A DNA stretch of 64,000 bases from JAXJSP01 sp036310005. Its GTDB lineage: Bacteria > Bacillota > Clostridia > Oscillospirales > Acutalibacteraceae. Shown here piece by piece: positions 61,972-64,000 of the stretch; positions within the stretch are counted from its first letter, which is position 1; the number at the start of each line of letters is the position of its first letter. Where the stretch lies: contig JAXJSP010000033.1 of the NCBI GenBank assembly GCA_036310005.1, positions 1 through 64,000 on the forward strand. Direction: 5' to 3'. The position numbers and the translations under genes are program-made. A model generated the notes under the pieces. It saw only the letters and a list, made by a program, of their open reading frames with translations. It was not told the origin of the DNA and did no database searches.

Positions 61972-63735
61972 ATGAAAATTATTTATAATGACGGTACTGT
62001 CTGCGAGGCAAGAGAAGACCAGGAACTTGAGGTAATTCGCCATACTGCCGCGCATATTTTAGCACAGGCAGTCAAGCGCCTTTACCCGCACGCAGACTTC
62101 GGCTACGGACCTGCAACCGAAAAAGGTTTTTATTACGACATTGATTTGGGTGATACAAAACTTGCCGATGAAGATTTAGAAAAGATTGAAAACGAAATGC
62201 GTAAAATCGTTAAAGAAAATCTGCCTATCAAATCTTTCATCCTCGAAAGACAGGATGCAATCGCACTTATGCAGGAAAGAGGAGAAAAGTATAAGGTAGA
62301 ACATATAGGCGATTTGGATGAAAACGCAGTAATCAGTTTTTATCAGCAGGGCGAATATATTGATATGTGTACAGGTCCGCACCTTTGCTATACAAAAGCC
62401 TTGAAAGCATTTAAACTCACACAGCAGTCAGGCGCTTACTGGAAAAACGATAAGAAAAATAAAATGCTCACAAGAATTAACGGTGTAGCGTTCAGAACAC
62501 AGGCAGAACTTGATGAGTATATGAAATTGTTAGAGGAAGCAGAGCGCAGAGACCACAGAAGAATCGGTAAAGAAATGGATATGTTTATGTTCAACGATGA
62601 GGGACCGGGATTTCCTTTCTTTTTACCAAACGGTATGCTCGTTAAAAATGTACTCATTGATTATTGGAGAGAAATTCATACAAAACATAACTATGTCGAA
62701 GTTTCAACACCGATGATGATGAACAAACGCCTTTGGGAAACAAGCGGACATTGGGACCACTACAAAGATAATATGTATTCAACAAAAATTGACGATGAAG
62801 ATTTTTGTATCAAACCTATGAACTGCCCGGGCGGTGTGCTCGTTTATAAGAGCAGACCGCACAGTTATCGCGAATTACCTTTAAGAGTAGGTGAGTTAGG
62901 CCTTGTGCACCGTCACGAACTTAAAGGCGCTTTGCACGGTTTGTTCAGAGTCCGTTGCTTTACTCAGGACGATGCTCATATCTTTATGACAAGAGAACAA
63001 ATTACAGATGAAATTGTCTCGGTAGTAGGACTTATTAACAATGTATATACAAAATTCGGCTTTGATTATTTTGTCGAACTTTCAACTCGCCCCGAGGACA
63101 GTATGGGTAGCGACGAAGATTGGCAGGCGGCAACCGACGGACTTAAAAATGCGCTTGTGAGTCTGAATATGCCTTATATTATAAACGAGGGTGACGGTGC
63201 TTTTTACGGACCGAAAATTGACTTCCACTTAAAAGACAGTTTGGGCAGAACCTGGCAGTGCGGAACTATCCAACTTGACTTCCAGATGCCTATAAACTTC
63301 GGACTTGAATATGTTGACGAAGACGGTACTAAAAAGCGACCTATTATGATTCACAGAGTTTGCTTCGGCTCAATTGAGAGATTTATCGGCATCATAACAG
63401 AGCATTTTGCAGGTAAATTTCCGACATGGCTTGCACCGATTCAGGCAAAGGTAATGACCTTGCCGGGCGTCGATGAGCAGTATGCCGAAAATGTCTATAA
63501 TGTTTTAAGAGATAATAATATCAGATGTAAATTCGATAACAGAAACGAAAAAATCGGCTATAAAATCAGAGAGGCAAGACAGGTCGAAAGAGTGCCCTAT
63601 ATGATTATAATCGGCGCTAAAGAAGTCGAAAACGGAGTAGTAGCGGTAAGAAACCGTGATACCGACCAGACCGTAACAATGACACTTGACGAATTGACTT
63701 CAATGCTTAATAAAGAAATCAAAGACAGAGTATAG
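61972..63735 (+). CDS. thrS: Threonyl-tRNA synthetase lacking the TGS domain
   Basis: Class II synthetase of 587 residues. The N2 editing domain is present (HTAAHILAQAVKRL and the CTGPHLC segment), followed by the catalytic domain with zinc ligands in MNCPGG and nearby histidines, motif 2 LVHRHELKGALHG and motif 3 region VCFGSIERFIG, then the anticodon-binding domain. Only about 20 residues precede the editing domain, while full-length ThrRS (about 640) has a TGS domain of about 60 there. TGGAGG precedes ATG 61972, and the leader ends just upstream, so no longer start exists. Confidence 0.95.
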   Translation: MKIIYNDGTVCEAREDQELEVIRHTAAHILAQAVKRLYPHADFGYGPATEKGFYYDIDLGDTKLADEDLEKIENEMRKIVKENLPIKSFILERQDAIALMQERGEKYKVEHIGDLDENAVISFYQQGEYIDMCTGPHLCYTKALKAFKLTQQSGAYWKNDKKNKMLTRINGVAFRTQAELDEYMKLLEEAERRDHRRIGKEMDMFMFNDEGPGFPFFLPNGMLVKNVLIDYWREIHTKHNYVEVSTPMMMNKRLWETSGHWDHYKDNMYSTKIDDEDFCIKPMNCPGGVLVYKSRPHSYRELPLRVGELGLVHRHELKGALHGLFRVRCFTQDDAHIFMTREQITDEIVSVVGLINNVYTKFGFDYFVELSTRPEDSMGSDEDWQAATDGLKNALVSLNMPYIINEGDGAFYGPKIDFHLKDSLGRTWQCGTIQLDFQMPINFGLEYVDEDGTKKRPIMIHRVCFGSIERFIGIITEHFAGKFPTWLAPIQAKVMTLPGVDEQYAENVYNVLRDNNIRCKFDNRNEKIGYKIREARQVERVPYMIIIGAKEVENGVVAVRNRDTDQTVTMTLDELTSMLNKEIKDRV

Positions 63736-63772
63736 AAAAAACTCGCTTACTTAAAGTAAGCGAGTTTTTTTA
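63736..63772. terminator. Bidirectional terminator between thrS and the transporter gene
   Basis: ACTCGCTTAC / GTAAGCGAGT stem flanked by A5 and T7, working for thrS (+) and for the convergent gene (-), whose stop codon (63770-63772) lies in the T-tract. Confidence 0.88.
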
Positions 63773-64000
63773 TATCAGCATTTCAAGATAACCGGAGGCA
63801 ATTCCGAGAACTGCCGAAATTATTATCAGATAAATGGGATGAATTTTTTTCTTAAACTTTATCAGCGATAATGTCATAATTATCGCAAAGATAATAAGCG
63901 AACTTATAAAAGAGAAAGTTGAAAGTATTTCTGCAGAAAAACCGTTCGGAAAAAATACGGTCAAAGCAGTCGATATAATCGCAGAGCCTATAAGTCCGAT
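63770..64000 (-). CDS. C-terminal part of a probable chromate transporter (ChrA family), cut by window edge
   Basis: The minus-strand frame is open to the window edge and gives 76 residues with two hydrophobic stretches, ending HPIYLIIISAVLGIASGYLEMLI. The basic KFKKKIHPIYLI step followed by a helix ending in a GxxxGYL-like segment resembles the C-terminus of single-domain chromate transporters. A TTG at 63964 is in frame but is probably internal. With so little of the protein the assignment is tentative; other multi-helix transporters remain possible. Confidence 0.5.
   Translation of the reverse strand: MGLIGSAIISTALTVFFPNGFSAEILSTFSFISSLIIFAIIMTLSLIKFKKKIHPIYLIIISAVLGIASGYLEMLI

Overview
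The window looks like a chromosomal segment of a low-GC, Gram-positive anaerobe of the class Clostridia, most likely an Oscillospiraceae/Ruminococcaceae-type gut bacterium. The support is low GC, strong AGGAGG ribosome binding sites, frequent TTG starts, a YerC-type regulator heading the histidine operon, HisG/HisZ short-form ATP phosphoribosyltransferase, a split transketolase, SepF/YlmH/DivIVA-type division genes, DnaD with a DnaI-like loader, a T-box thrS leader and extracellular cohesin/dockerin proteins. Species cannot be named from the sequence alone. Almost all of it is core genome. I see no insertion sequence, prophage, integrase, CRISPR array or rRNA gene.

Layout. 1-5012: histidine operon on the minus strand (yerC/hisR-hisZ-hisG-hisD-hisC-hisB, the last cut by the window edge), with a palindromic operator candidate lying exactly between the -35 and -10 of its promoter. 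5163-9492: divergent htrA protease and class A penicillin-binding protein. 9571-13264: a minus-strand three-gene operon encoding a dockerin-bearing GH73-type peptidoglycan hydrolase, a membrane-anchored cohesin protein and a PqqD-like protein. This is the best candidate here for an undescribed system. 13391-25657: rpoB-rpoC, then rpsL-rpsG-fusA-tuf. 25681-26386: DUF4364 regulator-like gene and tRNA-Thr(GGT).

26554-45157: a long plus-strand array: gph, miaB, ylbF, mutS, mutL, miaA, an HlyD-like membrane protein, yggS, sepF, ylmH, a DivIVA-position coiled-coil protein, ileS, lspA, an RluD-type pseudouridine synthase and the two halves of transketolase. 45224-49280: rpmG-secE-nusG-rplK-rplA and rplJ-rplL, with two rRNA-mimicking L1 sites and an L10 attenuator. 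49296-49856: trxA with a ferredoxin:thioredoxin-reductase-like small protein. 49919-54674: cysK, then nifS-nifU-nadA-mnmA (sulfur and Fe-S supply). 54688-57420: large secreted CHAP-domain protein. 57474-60744: minus-strand glycosyltransferase-dnaD-dnaI-rnpB. 60770-64000: a second membrane-anchored cohesin-like protein, T-box-controlled thrS lacking the TGS domain, and the end of a probable chromate transporter.

Together the window covers transcription, translation and their autoregulation, mismatch repair, tRNA modification, division-site assembly, cell-wall synthesis and remodelling, and a surface-attachment system (cohesin/dockerin) that appears directed at a cell-wall hydrolase rather than at plant polysaccharide enzymes.
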